Position numbers and translations under genes: made by a program. Of a stretch of 58,266 nucleotides of DNA, positions 16,782 to 26,767 are shown one piece after another. This stretch comes from Gottfriedia acidiceleris (GTDB lineage Bacteria; Bacillota; Bacilli; Bacillales; Bacillaceae_G). The notes below the pieces were generated by a model. That model was not told the DNA's origin and did not search any database. It saw nothing but the letters and a program-made list of their open reading frames with translations. Location: the NCBI RefSeq assembly GCF_004138285.1, contig NZ_SCFN01000014.1, forward strand, positions 1-58,266. Reading direction: 5' to 3'. The first letter of the stretch is position 1, and every line of letters starts with the position of its first letter.

Positions 16782-19700
16782 ATGGGGGAAAAGAGAGAAA
16801 AAAGTAAAGTTCTAAAAAGTTTTACCGTTTTAGCTTTAACATCTAGTTTTATTTTAGGTTCTCTTGGACAAGTAACAAATGTATCAAATGCAGCAAGTCC
16901 AAGTAAAGCAGAAGATATTTTGGCAAATTTAAATTCAGAGCAAAGAGCAGCTCTTAAGCAACTTTCAACTAGTGAAGATTCAGGGCTACAAGTTTCGTCT
17001 GATATTAATTTGGAATCTACTGAACAAACGAATGTCATTGTAGAGTTTGCTAATAAACCAGTTAAAGTCGCTCAAATTGAAGCGAGTGTAGAAGGGAAAA
17101 CTTTAACGAAAACAGATGCTGAAAAGCTAATTGATCAAGATCATGATACTTTTACGAAAGATGTAAGCCAAGTTATATCAAGTGGTAAAAGTAAAAAAGT
17201 AGATTATAAAATCAATCATTCATATAAACACGCATTTAACGGTGTTTCCATGACATTACCAGCAAACCAAATTAAGAATCTACTAAAATCTAAAGCTGTA
17301 AAAAAGGTGTGGAGTAACCAAACATTTACAATTGATCCACCGAAAGAAAATGATCAACTGAAAGCTGATGAAGCAAATGTTGCAAACTATACTCCATATG
17401 ATGCCCTAGATCGCTTACATGCTGAAGGGTTTACGGGTAAAGGAATTAAAGTAGGGATTCTAGATACAGGAATGGATTATCATCATCCAGACTTGAAGGA
17501 TGCTTATAAAGGCGGGTATGATTTCGTTGATAACGATAATGATCCAATGGAAACAACTTATGCAGACTGGAAAAAATCAGGTCAACCTGAAATTAGTGGC
17601 TCTTCAACTTATTATACTGAGCATGGTACACATGTAGCTGGAATTATTGGTGGACGTGGTGTAGCGAATAGTGAATATAAAACAATTGGTGCGGCACCTG
17701 ATGCTGACCTTTATTCTTATCGAGTTCTTGGACCTTATGGATCTGGAACTGAGGAAGACATTATTGCAGGAATCGATCGTGCTGTTCAAGATGGTATGGA
17801 TGTTATAAATATGTCATTAGGTGCAACCTTAAATGATCCACTTTATGCAACATCGATTGCAGTAAATAACTCTGTGTTAAGTGGTGTAACGACAGTTGTT
17901 GCAGCAGGAAATAGCGGGGATCAAATGTATACACTTGGTTCACCTGGTGCTGCAGCTTTAGCATTAACAGTTGGTGCATCGTCAATCGCATTAGATGTTT
18001 ATCAATATGCTGGAGTAAATAATGGTAAAAACTATTCAGTTAGACAATTAGCTCGAAATTATTCAGATGACTTAACAACATTAAAAGGAAAAACATATCA
18101 GTTAGTTGATGTTGGTTTAGGTAATCCTGCAGATTTCAACGGTAAAGATGTAAATGGGAAAATTGCTTTCATCAAACGTGGAACGATTGCATTAATCGAT
18201 AAAATTAAAAATGCAAAAGCAAAAGGTGCAGTTGGCGTTTTAATGTACAACGACGAAACAAATCAAGCTGAAGGTGCAATCCAATCTTTCCTTGGCGAAT
18301 CAGTTGATGCAATTCCAGCATTCTCTGTTTCTAATCAAGAGGGTATAGAAATTGCAGCTGCAATCAAAGCTGGTAAATCAGAATTCACTTTTGGTGACTT
18401 TAAAAAGGTGCAAACAGCATCAGATGAATTAGCTGGATTTAGTTCAAGAGGTCCTTCTCGAGTAAACTATGATATTAAACCAGAAGTAACAGCTCCTGGT
18501 GTGGCGATCCTTTCAACCGTACCATTCTATGTAAATAATAAAACTAGTGATGGATCAAAACCTGAAGATTACAAATATGCATATGAGCGCTTATCAGGTA
18601 CATCGATGGCGACACCTTATGTAGCAGGAGTATCAGCATTATTACTTCAATCAAATAAAGACCTACAACCAGAAGATATCAAATCAATTTTAATGAACAC
18701 TGCTGATCCGTTATCAAAAGCATATAGTGTATTTGAAGCAGGTAGTGGACGTGTTGATGCATACGAAGCAATTCATTCGAATGTAGAATTAGAAGTGGTA
18801 GATCAAACGCCAACATATATCAATGGCAAGCAAAAATCAATTCAAGAATTAACTGGTGGCATTAGCTTCGGATCATATGGTTTCGATGATAAAGATATTG
18901 CAGATTCTCGTAATATTACATTAAAAAATCGTAGCGAAAAAGCAAAAACATTTAATGTAAATGTGAAATTCCAAACTGGGTTAAGAGGATCTAAAGATGC
19001 AGCACAAAATAATGTAACTTTAACTGGACCTACATCTGTAAAATTAAACGGGATTAGCCAAAAGAATGTTAAGTTTAACTTAAACATTCCAAAAACAGCG
19101 GAAAAAGGAACATATGAAGGCTTTATTACATTTACAAATGCAGCGGATCCAACAGAAAACTATCAAATTCCATTTGGCGGTCGTGTAGTCAATGAAGGAA
19201 TCGATTATTTTAAAATCGACAATCCAATGTTTGGTACGGATACAAGCTGGCCAGCTAATTCATTTCCATTTTTATCATTCGATCTTTCATTAAAGTCACA
19301 TATGAAAACATTAGATGTATTATTGCAAGATGCTACAACAGGTGAAGATCTTGGTTTAGTTGGTTCTTTTACACCAATCACAATGAATGAAAACCAAGAT
19401 TACTTTATTGGAAGAGGATTTAGTTCAATTTACTATCCATTTACTGGTGATACAAAAAATCCGATTAGTTATGATCCAGTGGTAGCAAAAGCAGGAAACT
19501 ATAAATTAAAATTAGTTGGTACGAATGAAAAAGGTAAAACATTCGTAAGAACTGCTGATTTTATTTACGATGTTGCAGCACCAACTATGACTTCTAGCTT
19601 TGACACATTAGATCAAAAAGTAATTGAATACAAAGATAGCCAATTTGATTCAAACGGACAATTCTTATACGACTTTAACATTAATCTAAATGATCCTGAA

Positions 19701-20942
19701 ACTGCTGAAGCAAGCCGTTTAGGCCTGCCGGTTGATCAATCAACGAATGGAGTTGTATCGTTTTACGATAGTCCGTTCCCAGCTAATCCAATTAAAACAG
19801 ATAAGAACGGTAACTATACTGACCAAATTTTAGTGAAAAAACGTTCAACACCATTACAAGTTTCATTCTATGGTATGGATGCGGCAAAAAACTTTACAAG
19901 CAATGCTACAAACAACTTAAGACTTGTATTTGTTGATCAAAATTTCCCTTACTACTACTTAAAAGCAAATAAACAAACAGTAACAACAGGTGATACTGTA
20001 AATTACAGTGTTCGTTCAAATAATATTAAAAACTTAAAAACAACTAAAATTAATTTCAAGGTTGATCCGAATCTAGCAACAATTCAAAATGTCACTGTAA
20101 ATGATGCAGTAAAGCAATATGGTGATGCACAAGTTTCAGTAACTTCAGTACCTTCTGGATTAAGTCAGGTTTATACATTTACATTTACTTATACTGGAAC
20201 AAAAGCTTTACCAGATGACTTACAATTATTTAATTTTGACATGAAAACAGCAGAGAAGTTCACTAGAAATGTGCCACATGATTGGTATACAATGACTGCG
20301 TCTACAATTGACCAATCAAATGTTGTGACAAATGATGTGTATGCGTACATGGAATCTTATAAAATTAAGAACACTTATTCAAAAATAGATGGTGCATTAC
20401 GCTTAGAAGGAACAACAGATCCAGCAACAGGTAACCCAATTTATTCAATTGATCAAAGTGTAATCGGGGCAAAAGTAACCGTTACTTCTTATGATGGAAA
20501 AACAACTGTTCAACCTTCAATCAACAAAAGCGGACAATATAGTGCAGAGGGACTGAAAGCAGATCCAAAACTTTATACTTATAAAGTTGATGTGCCAGGA
20601 CATTTTACAATGAACAGACAAGTACTTTTATCAGATGAAGTACGTGGAGAAACCCTAGGAAAGAGATATAATTTAGGTTTATTAACAGCTGCAGCTGGAG
20701 ACGTTAACAAAGATGATGTAATCGATGTGTTAGATGCATTAGCTGTACAAACGTATTGGGGTACAAATAAAGCTACAGCAGACTTTAACTTTGATAAGGT
20801 AGTAGATAAAAAGGATATGGACTTTGTTGTAAGAAACTATGGATTACAAAATCCTACTGTTGATAATGCGCCAAAACCAAAAACTACTTATAAAGGTGCA
20901 ACTTTAGATAGTATTTTAAAAGATTTAGGTTTAGATCAATAA
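16782..20942 (+). CDS. Secreted Vpr-like S8 serine protease with dockerin-like C-terminus (copy 1)
   Basis: This is a 1386-residue extracellular subtilase. A signal peptide (about residues 1-38, ending near SNA-A) is followed by an I9-type propeptide (VIVEFANKPVKV). The catalytic triad is D228 (GILDTGMD), H284 (HGTHVAG) and S608 (GTSMATPYVAG), with a PA insert between His and Ser (GKIAFIKRG, KGAVGVLMYND). Fn3-like repeats fill the middle. A dockerin-like pair of calcium loops (GDVNKDDVIDVLDALAV, then ADFNFDKVVDKKDM) ends before the tail KDLGLDQ. It is much longer than Bacillus subtilis Vpr (about 800). GGAGGAAG precedes the ATG. Confidence 0.92.
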   Translation: MGEKREKSKVLKSFTVLALTSSFILGSLGQVTNVSNAASPSKAEDILANLNSEQRAALKQLSTSEDSGLQVSSDINLESTEQTNVIVEFANKPVKVAQIEASVEGKTLTKTDAEKLIDQDHDTFTKDVSQVISSGKSKKVDYKINHSYKHAFNGVSMTLPANQIKNLLKSKAVKKVWSNQTFTIDPPKENDQLKADEANVANYTPYDALDRLHAEGFTGKGIKVGILDTGMDYHHPDLKDAYKGGYDFVDNDNDPMETTYADWKKSGQPEISGSSTYYTEHGTHVAGIIGGRGVANSEYKTIGAAPDADLYSYRVLGPYGSGTEEDIIAGIDRAVQDGMDVINMSLGATLNDPLYATSIAVNNSVLSGVTTVVAAGNSGDQMYTLGSPGAAALALTVGASSIALDVYQYAGVNNGKNYSVRQLARNYSDDLTTLKGKTYQLVDVGLGNPADFNGKDVNGKIAFIKRGTIALIDKIKNAKAKGAVGVLMYNDETNQAEGAIQSFLGESVDAIPAFSVSNQEGIEIAAAIKAGKSEFTFGDFKKVQTASDELAGFSSRGPSRVNYDIKPEVTAPGVAILSTVPFYVNNKTSDGSKPEDYKYAYERLSGTSMATPYVAGVSALLLQSNKDLQPEDIKSILMNTADPLSKAYSVFEAGSGRVDAYEAIHSNVELEVVDQTPTYINGKQKSIQELTGGISFGSYGFDDKDIADSRNITLKNRSEKAKTFNVNVKFQTGLRGSKDAAQNNVTLTGPTSVKLNGISQKNVKFNLNIPKTAEKGTYEGFITFTNAADPTENYQIPFGGRVVNEGIDYFKIDNPMFGTDTSWPANSFPFLSFDLSLKSHMKTLDVLLQDATTGEDLGLVGSFTPITMNENQDYFIGRGFSSIYYPFTGDTKNPISYDPVVAKAGNYKLKLVGTNEKGKTFVRTADFIYDVAAPTMTSSFDTLDQKVIEYKDSQFDSNGQFLYDFNINLNDPETAEASRLGLPVDQSTNGVVSFYDSPFPANPIKTDKNGNYTDQILVKKRSTPLQVSFYGMDAAKNFTSNATNNLRLVFVDQNFPYYYLKANKQTVTTGDTVNYSVRSNNIKNLKTTKINFKVDPNLATIQNVTVNDAVKQYGDAQVSVTSVPSGLSQVYTFTFTYTGTKALPDDLQLFNFDMKTAEKFTRNVPHDWYTMTASTIDQSNVVTNDVYAYMESYKIKNTYSKIDGALRLEGTTDPATGNPIYSIDQSVIGAKVTVTSYDGKTTVQPSINKSGQYSAEGLKADPKLYTYKVDVPGHFTMNRQVLLSDEVRGETLGKRYNLGLLTAAAGDVNKDDVIDVLDALAVQTYWGTNKATADFNFDKVVDKKDMDFVVRNYGLQNPTVDNAPKPKTTYKGATLDSILKDLGLDQ

Positions 20943-20950
20943 TCTTTTAG

Positions 20951-20985
20951 AAAAGGGAAGCCAGTTAAATTGGCTTCCCTTTTTA
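20951..20985 (+). terminator. Terminator of protease 1
   Basis: AGGGAAGCCA (20954-20963) pairs with TGGCTTCCCT (20971-20980), followed by T residues. Confidence 0.9.
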
Positions 20986-21014
20986 GGTTGTTGGAAGATA
21001 TGTGAAGTAGTGAA

Positions 21015-21098
21015 GTGCAAATAAAATCGGTGAAACTGCAATTAAAATTGAGGAAACTGCAAATAAAATTGGCAGTTCTGCAATTAAAAAAGTAAGCG
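21015..21098. repeat. Four tandem 21-bp repeats
   Basis: Four consecutive units of exactly 21 bases start at 21015, 21036, 21057 and 21078. Each begins (c/g)TGCAAATAAAAT or CTGCAATTAAAA and ends in a variable G-rich tail. The A/T alternation at position 6 recurs every second unit. A related set is at 35738-35854. A period of two helical turns suggests a DNA-binding or bending function, but none is shown. Confidence 0.75.
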
Positions 21099-21184
21099 AT
21101 TTCAAAGAATTTATTTTTTCTTTTGAAATGATGTATAAATTGGGTTATTTCGATTGTTTTTTACGGGAGAATTTAGAAGAATCC

Positions 21185-21271
21185 TGTCGAATGTAGAGAG
21201 CAAAATTTCGAACTATTGGTAAATAAGGGGAGGGATAACCCAATTGACCGAAAATTGGAAAAAATTGATAA
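21185..21271 (+). promoter_or_regulatory. Control region of protease 2, conserved with protease 1
   Basis: TGTCGAAT (21185-21192) and ATAACCCAATTG (21235-21246) repeat the pair seen before protease 1. TTGACC (21244-21249) and TAATAA are 19 bases apart, the same spacing as in copy 1. The box lies about 160 bases before the start codon in both genes. Confidence 0.5.
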
Positions 21272-21396
21272 TAAATGTAGAAAGTAAATTTGATGTAAAG
21301 AATTAAATATGAAGATAAAAAGTAGCTTACTATTTTATAAATCATAGATCTTCATTGAATTTTACTTTAGATAAATAGAAGCCAGGAGGAAGAAGA

Positions 21397-24300
21397 ATGG
21401 GGAAAAGAGTAAAGAAAAGTAAGTTTGTATCAGGATTTACCGTATTAGCTCTATCATCTAGTGTTGTAGTTGCACCGATTGCACATGTAACAAATGTTTC
21501 AAAGGCAGCAGAGAAAACAAAGACAGAAACAATACTTGCAAATTTAACTTCCCAGCAACGAGCTGCTTTAAAACAAATTTCAACAAATGAAGCGACAGGG
21601 CTACAAGTTTCATCAGACATAGATCAAACGACTACAAAACAAACTTCAGTTATTGTAGAGTTTGCAAATAAACCTGCGAAAGTGGCTCAAATTGAGGCGC
21701 AGGTAGAAGGCAAATCATTAACTGAGACACAAGCAGGGAAATTAGTTGATCAAGATCATGCTACATTTAATGAAGAAGTAGGACAAGTTCTTAAAGATGA
21801 AAATAATAAAAAGGTAGACTTTAAAATTAAGCGTTCATATAAAAATGCCTTTAACGGCGTTTCAATGAGTCTACCAGCAAATCAAATTAAGAATCTATTA
21901 AAATCAAAAGCAGTTAAAACTGTTTGGAGTAATGAAAAGTTCTCAATTGACCCTCCAAAAGAATCAGATAAGAATAGCGAATTAAAAGCAGACGAGTCTA
22001 AAGTAGCTAACTATACACCATATGATGGCTTGGATAAGCTACATGCTGAAGGCTATACAGGTAAGGGTATCAAAGTCGGTATTCTTGATACAGGTATCGA
22101 TTACAACCACCCAGATTTAAAAAACGCTTTCAAAGGTGGATATGATTTTGTAGACAATGATAATGATCCAATGGAGACTACATATGCTGATTGGGTTAAA
22201 GCTGGTAAACCAGGTTCTGCAAATGGAGCTGACTATTATACTGAGCATGGTACTCACGTAGCAGGTATCATCGGTGGACGTGGTGCATCAGATAGTGAAT
22301 ACAAACAGGTTGGTGCAGCACCAGAATCTGATATCTATTCTTATCGTGTACTTGGACCTGGTGGGGTTGGAACAAGTGAAGCGATTATCGCTGGTATTGA
22401 TAAAGCAGTAAAAGATGGTATGGATGTTATTAATATGTCATTAGGTGCATCGTTAAATGATCCACTTTATGCAACTTCTATCGCGGTTAACAATGCTGTA
22501 TTAAGTGGCGTAACGACTGTCGTAGCTGCAGGAAATGATGGAGACCAAATGGACACATTAGGTTCACCGGGAGCGGCTGCATTAGCATTAACTGTCGGAG
22601 CTTCATCAGTTGCAATTGATCTTTATCAATTTAACGGAACACAGGATGGAAACAAATACAACTTTAGACAATTAGCTCAAAACTATTCTGATAATTTAAC
22701 GACATTAAAAGGTAAAACCTATCAACTTGTTGACGTAGGTTTAGCAAATCCATCTGATTTTACAGGAAAAGACTTGAAAGGCAAGATTGCTTACATTCAA
22801 CGTGGAACAATTGCATTGATTGATAAAATTAAAAATGCAAAAGCAGCTGGCGCTGTAGGTGTATTAATGGCTAATAATATTGATAACCAAAGTGAAGGGG
22901 CAATCCAAGCATTCTTAGGTGAGTCGGTAGATGCTATTCCTTCATTCTCAGTATCATATGAAGAGGGATTAAAAATCACAGCTGCAGTTAAAGCAGGTAA
23001 AAATGAAGTTACTTTTGGTGATTATTCTAAACTGCAAACAGCTTCAGATGAATTAGCGACGTTTAGTTCAAGAGGACCATCACGTGTAAACTATGATATC
23101 AAACCAGAAGTGACAGCTCCAGGTGTTTCAATTCTTTCAAGTGTACCATTTTATGTAAATAATAAAACAGGCGATGGATCAAAGCCTGAAGATTATAAGT
23201 ATGCATATGAGCGTTTGTCTGGAACATCAATGGCAACACCATATGTAGCAGGTGTATCCGCATTATTACTTCAATCAAATAAAGACTTACAACCTGAAGA
23301 TATCAAATCAATCTTAATGAATACAGCTGATCCATTATCAAAAGCGTATAGCGTATTTGAAGTAGGTAGTGGACGTGTAGATGCATTTGAAGCAATTCAT
23401 TCAAATGTAGAATTAGAAGTGGTTGATAAAACACCAACGATCGTAAATGGCAAAGAAAAATTAATTAATGAGTTAACCGGTGGGATGAGCTTTGGTTCAT
23501 ATGGATTTGACAATAATGATATTGCAGATTCTCGCAATGTTACTTTAAAGAATCGTAGTGAAAAAGCAAAAACATTTAGTGTTGACGTGAAATATCAAAC
23601 TGGATTAAGAGGATCGAAGGATGCAGCTTCAAATAATGTTACACTTTCAGGTCCCACATCAGTTAAGTTAAATGGCATTAGTTCGAAAGCAATTAAGTTT
23701 AATTTAAACATTCCAAAAACTGCTGAAAAAGGAACATATGAAGGTTATGTTACATTCACGAATACAGCAGATCCAACTGAACAATATCAAATTCCGTTTG
23801 GTGTTCGTGTAGTTGAAGAAGGTATCCAATCATTTAATTTAATCAACCCACTTTATTCAAATAAAATTACGAATCCAACTTATGCGTACCCGTTTATTGA
23901 TGGAAGTGTTTCTCTAAAAACACATATGAAATCATTAGATGTTATCGTTCAGGACCCAACAACTGGTCAAGACTTAGGTATTATTGGTTCATTTAATACT
24001 TCAGTAATGAAAGAGGATGTAGTTTACAATATTGGTCGACTTGTAGGAGCATATTACTTCCCATTCACTGGAGATGCGAAAAACCCGATTAGCAGTAAAT
24101 ATGAATTAATTAAACCAGGTCATTACAAATTAAGACTAGTTGGTGTGAGTGAAAGTGGTAAAACTTTTGCTGAAGCAAGAGACTTTATGATGGAATATGC
24201 TGTTCCAAATATGACTTCAAGCTTTGATAAGTTAGATCAAAAGGTTATCGAGTATAGTGATAGTCAACTAGATAAAAATGGACAAATGTTATACGACTTC

Positions 24301-25569
24301 AACATTAACGTAAATGATCCAGAAATCGACGAAGCTAAAAAATATGGTATTAAAGCTGACCAATCAGATAACACAATTGTTTACACTTATAATTCTTTCT
24401 TCCCATCATTACCTATTAACGTTGATAAAAACGGGGATTATAATGATCAAATTTTAGTTGATAGTAAATATTCAGTATTACCTTTAACATTCTATGGAAT
24501 GGATGCAGCGTTAAATCCAACTGCTCAAATTAGAATTGCTTTTGTAAAAAATACAACACCATATTATTACTTAAAAGCGAATAAGCAAAATATCGTACCT
24601 GGGGATACTGTAAACTACTCTGTAAAAGCAAATAATATTAGTAACTTAAAAACAACTAAACTAACACTTCAATTGAATAATAATCAGGGGATCATTGATA
24701 ATATTCAAGTGAATGATGAAGTTAAAAAATATGGAGACGCACAAGTTACAGTAAAAACATCTCCTACTACTTGGGATTATATTACGCAATATGACTTTAC
24801 TTTTACTTACTCAGGTTCAGCTAAGTTACCAGAGGATACTCAATTATTTAATTTCGATATTAAAACAACCGATAAATCATTTACAACAGGATCAGCGATT
24901 AACTTCTCAGGTAACGGTACATCTACAATTGATACATCAAATGTAGAAACGAAAAATGTTTACACTTATATTGAAGGATACAATGTAAAACCATCAGTTT
25001 CAAAACTTACAGGTACACTTCAAGTAGAAGGAGCAAAAAACCCACTAACTGGTGAAACAAACTATGCAATTGATCAAAGTAAATTAGGTGCAAAAATTAC
25101 ATTAACATCGTATGATGGCAAAACTGTTTTACAAGCACCAATTACTTCAAAACAAGGTGATTATGCATTCGATGGTGTGAAAGTAGACAGCAAACCTTAT
25201 AAATTATCTGTAGATGTACCAGGACATTTTACGATGAATCATACAATGGATACTTTATTTGATAATATCCGCGGTGATTTAATTGGTAAGCAATTACGCT
25301 ACTTATTAGATGTTGCACCTGCTGGTGATGCAAATAAAGACGATGTAATCGACGTACTAGATGCATTAGCTGTACAAACGTTCTGGGGCACAAACAAAGC
25401 ATCTGCTGACTTCAACTTTGATAAAGTAGTTGATGCAAAAGATATGGATTATGTAATTAAGAATTTTGGATTACAAAATTCAACAGTTCCAAATCCTCCT
25501 AAAGCTAAAAAATCATATAAAGATGCTACATTAGATAGTATCTTAACAGAGTTAGGATTAAACAAATAA
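21397..25569 (+). CDS. Secreted Vpr-like S8 serine protease with dockerin-like C-terminus (copy 2)
   Basis: This 1390-residue paralogue of the preceding gene keeps the whole layout: signal peptide (about 1-32), I9 propeptide, catalytic D231, H287 and S611, the PA insert, the Fn3-like region and a dockerin-like pair (GDANKDDVIDVLDALAV, ADFNFDKVVDAKDM). The propeptide and catalytic parts are nearly identical to copy 1, while the segment around residues 820-1120 is clearly diverged. This suggests a tandem duplication with shifted substrate or surface binding. GGAGGAAGAAG precedes the ATG, and a terminator follows at 25577. Confidence 0.92.
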   Translation: MGKRVKKSKFVSGFTVLALSSSVVVAPIAHVTNVSKAAEKTKTETILANLTSQQRAALKQISTNEATGLQVSSDIDQTTTKQTSVIVEFANKPAKVAQIEAQVEGKSLTETQAGKLVDQDHATFNEEVGQVLKDENNKKVDFKIKRSYKNAFNGVSMSLPANQIKNLLKSKAVKTVWSNEKFSIDPPKESDKNSELKADESKVANYTPYDGLDKLHAEGYTGKGIKVGILDTGIDYNHPDLKNAFKGGYDFVDNDNDPMETTYADWVKAGKPGSANGADYYTEHGTHVAGIIGGRGASDSEYKQVGAAPESDIYSYRVLGPGGVGTSEAIIAGIDKAVKDGMDVINMSLGASLNDPLYATSIAVNNAVLSGVTTVVAAGNDGDQMDTLGSPGAAALALTVGASSVAIDLYQFNGTQDGNKYNFRQLAQNYSDNLTTLKGKTYQLVDVGLANPSDFTGKDLKGKIAYIQRGTIALIDKIKNAKAAGAVGVLMANNIDNQSEGAIQAFLGESVDAIPSFSVSYEEGLKITAAVKAGKNEVTFGDYSKLQTASDELATFSSRGPSRVNYDIKPEVTAPGVSILSSVPFYVNNKTGDGSKPEDYKYAYERLSGTSMATPYVAGVSALLLQSNKDLQPEDIKSILMNTADPLSKAYSVFEVGSGRVDAFEAIHSNVELEVVDKTPTIVNGKEKLINELTGGMSFGSYGFDNNDIADSRNVTLKNRSEKAKTFSVDVKYQTGLRGSKDAASNNVTLSGPTSVKLNGISSKAIKFNLNIPKTAEKGTYEGYVTFTNTADPTEQYQIPFGVRVVEEGIQSFNLINPLYSNKITNPTYAYPFIDGSVSLKTHMKSLDVIVQDPTTGQDLGIIGSFNTSVMKEDVVYNIGRLVGAYYFPFTGDAKNPISSKYELIKPGHYKLRLVGVSESGKTFAEARDFMMEYAVPNMTSSFDKLDQKVIEYSDSQLDKNGQMLYDFNINVNDPEIDEAKKYGIKADQSDNTIVYTYNSFFPSLPINVDKNGDYNDQILVDSKYSVLPLTFYGMDAALNPTAQIRIAFVKNTTPYYYLKANKQNIVPGDTVNYSVKANNISNLKTTKLTLQLNNNQGIIDNIQVNDEVKKYGDAQVTVKTSPTTWDYITQYDFTFTYSGSAKLPEDTQLFNFDIKTTDKSFTTGSAINFSGNGTSTIDTSNVETKNVYTYIEGYNVKPSVSKLTGTLQVEGAKNPLTGETNYAIDQSKLGAKITLTSYDGKTVLQAPITSKQGDYAFDGVKVDSKPYKLSVDVPGHFTMNHTMDTLFDNIRGDLIGKQLRYLLDVAPAGDANKDDVIDVLDALAVQTFWGTNKASADFNFDKVVDAKDMDYVIKNFGLQNSTVPNPPKAKKSYKDATLDSILTELGLNK

Positions 25570-25576
25570 TAAAAGC

Positions 25577-25615
25577 AGCCTTCTCCCGATTATTTTTGGA
25601 GAAGGCTTTTTATTT
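25577..25615 (+). terminator. Terminator of protease 2
   Basis: AGCCTTCTCC (25577-25586) pairs with GGAGAAGGCT (25598-25607), followed by TTTTATTTT. Confidence 0.9.
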
Positions 25616-25696
25616 TAGTTAATTGGTAAATTTATACATAATAAAATTCATTTCAGGTTAATTTAAAGGAATAAAGGATTTGTAGGGAGACTTTTT

Positions 25697-26767
25697 ATGA
25701 ATAAAAAGTTTATTTATTCAACTCATATTTATATCTTGATTATTATGTCTACCGGATTTATGTTGCATGTGTTTATCGTTCCTGGTATTTTGACATCTAC
25801 TCATAGAGATTCATGGGTAACGGTTGTTGCTAGTATTCTCCCTTTCGTGATTTGGACAACTTTAGTTTTTTATTTGTATAAAAAGCTTAAAAATGAAGAT
25901 ATTTTATCTGTGATGTTTAAAGTATTGTATAAACCGATAGCGTACATACTGTCTACCATCTTTGTTGCCTACTTTTTATTATCAGCTTTTGTTACCTTTC
26001 GATTTACCCTTATTTGGGCAAATACAAATTATACCCAAGATATTCCGGATATTATTGTAGCGTTTTTAATTTTAATGATCTGCTTTTATGCGGCATTTAA
26101 AGGGATTCGTACAATTGGTACGATTGCATTTTTGATTTTACCACCAGTTGTTCTGTTTGGTTTTTTAGTCGGTATAGGGAACGATAAGAACAAAAATTAT
26201 GGTTTGCTATTTCCTATTTTCGAAAAAGGATATCATGATTTTTTTCATGGCTTTGTATATACTTGCTCAGGTTTTTTTGAAATCATTTTCATATTATTTT
26301 TAAATTCCTTTTTAAAAGATAAAGTAAAAGCAAAATGGTTAATGATCGTAAGTTTTATATTATTAATGTTAATCCTAGGGCCACTGACAGGAGCGATTAT
26401 GGAGTTTGGACCTGTAGAGGCAGAAAAAATGAGAAATCCCGTTTATGAACAATGGAAACTTCTAACGTTAGGAGATAATATTACTAGATTGGATTTTTTA
26501 TCAATTTTTCAGTGGTTGTCAGGCGCGTTTATTCGAATCAGTTTAAATCTATATATTGCAAATTACATCATCAATTATAGTGGAAGAAAAAAGTGGAGTT
26601 TACCAGTATTGTCACTTTTTTTATTAGTAGCAGTAATGATTCCCTGGAATGCAACGTCATTTTATTACTTTTTACAATACTACTATTTTCCAATAAATTT
26701 AATCTTTTTATCGTGTACCATGCTAATATTTTTAGTTATTTCAAAATTAAAAGGTGATTCAGCATGA
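25697..26767 (+). CDS. Spore germination receptor permease subunit (GerAB family)
   Basis: A 356-residue protein with about ten hydrophobic helices, of the GerAB/GerBB amino-acid permease-like family in the spore inner membrane. This B subunit senses the nutrient germinant and works with the A and C subunits encoded next to it. The start is ATG 25697 after TAGGGAG. A CATAATA at 25637 resembles a forespore sigma-G -10, but no good -35 is seen. It overlaps the A-subunit gene by four bases. Gene order here is B-A-C rather than the classic A-B-C. Confidence 0.88.
   Translation: MNKKFIYSTHIYILIIMSTGFMLHVFIVPGILTSTHRDSWVTVVASILPFVIWTTLVFYLYKKLKNEDILSVMFKVLYKPIAYILSTIFVAYFLLSAFVTFRFTLIWANTNYTQDIPDIIVAFLILMICFYAAFKGIRTIGTIAFLILPPVVLFGFLVGIGNDKNKNYGLLFPIFEKGYHDFFHGFVYTCSGFFEIIFILFLNSFLKDKVKAKWLMIVSFILLMLILGPLTGAIMEFGPVEAEKMRNPVYEQWKLLTLGDNITRLDFLSIFQWLSGAFIRISLNLYIANYIINYSGRKKWSLPVLSLFLLVAVMIPWNATSFYYFLQYYYFPINLIFLSCTMLIFLVISKLKGDSA

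Noticed and set aside
21015-21098. 21-bp repeats as a CRISPR array
   Set aside because: Units are directly adjacent with no unique spacers, and no cas genes are in the window.
25605-25645. Sigma-G promoter before the germination operon
   Set aside because: CATAATA (25637-25643) fits the -10, but no suitable -35 is present at the proper distance, so it is not listed as a feature.
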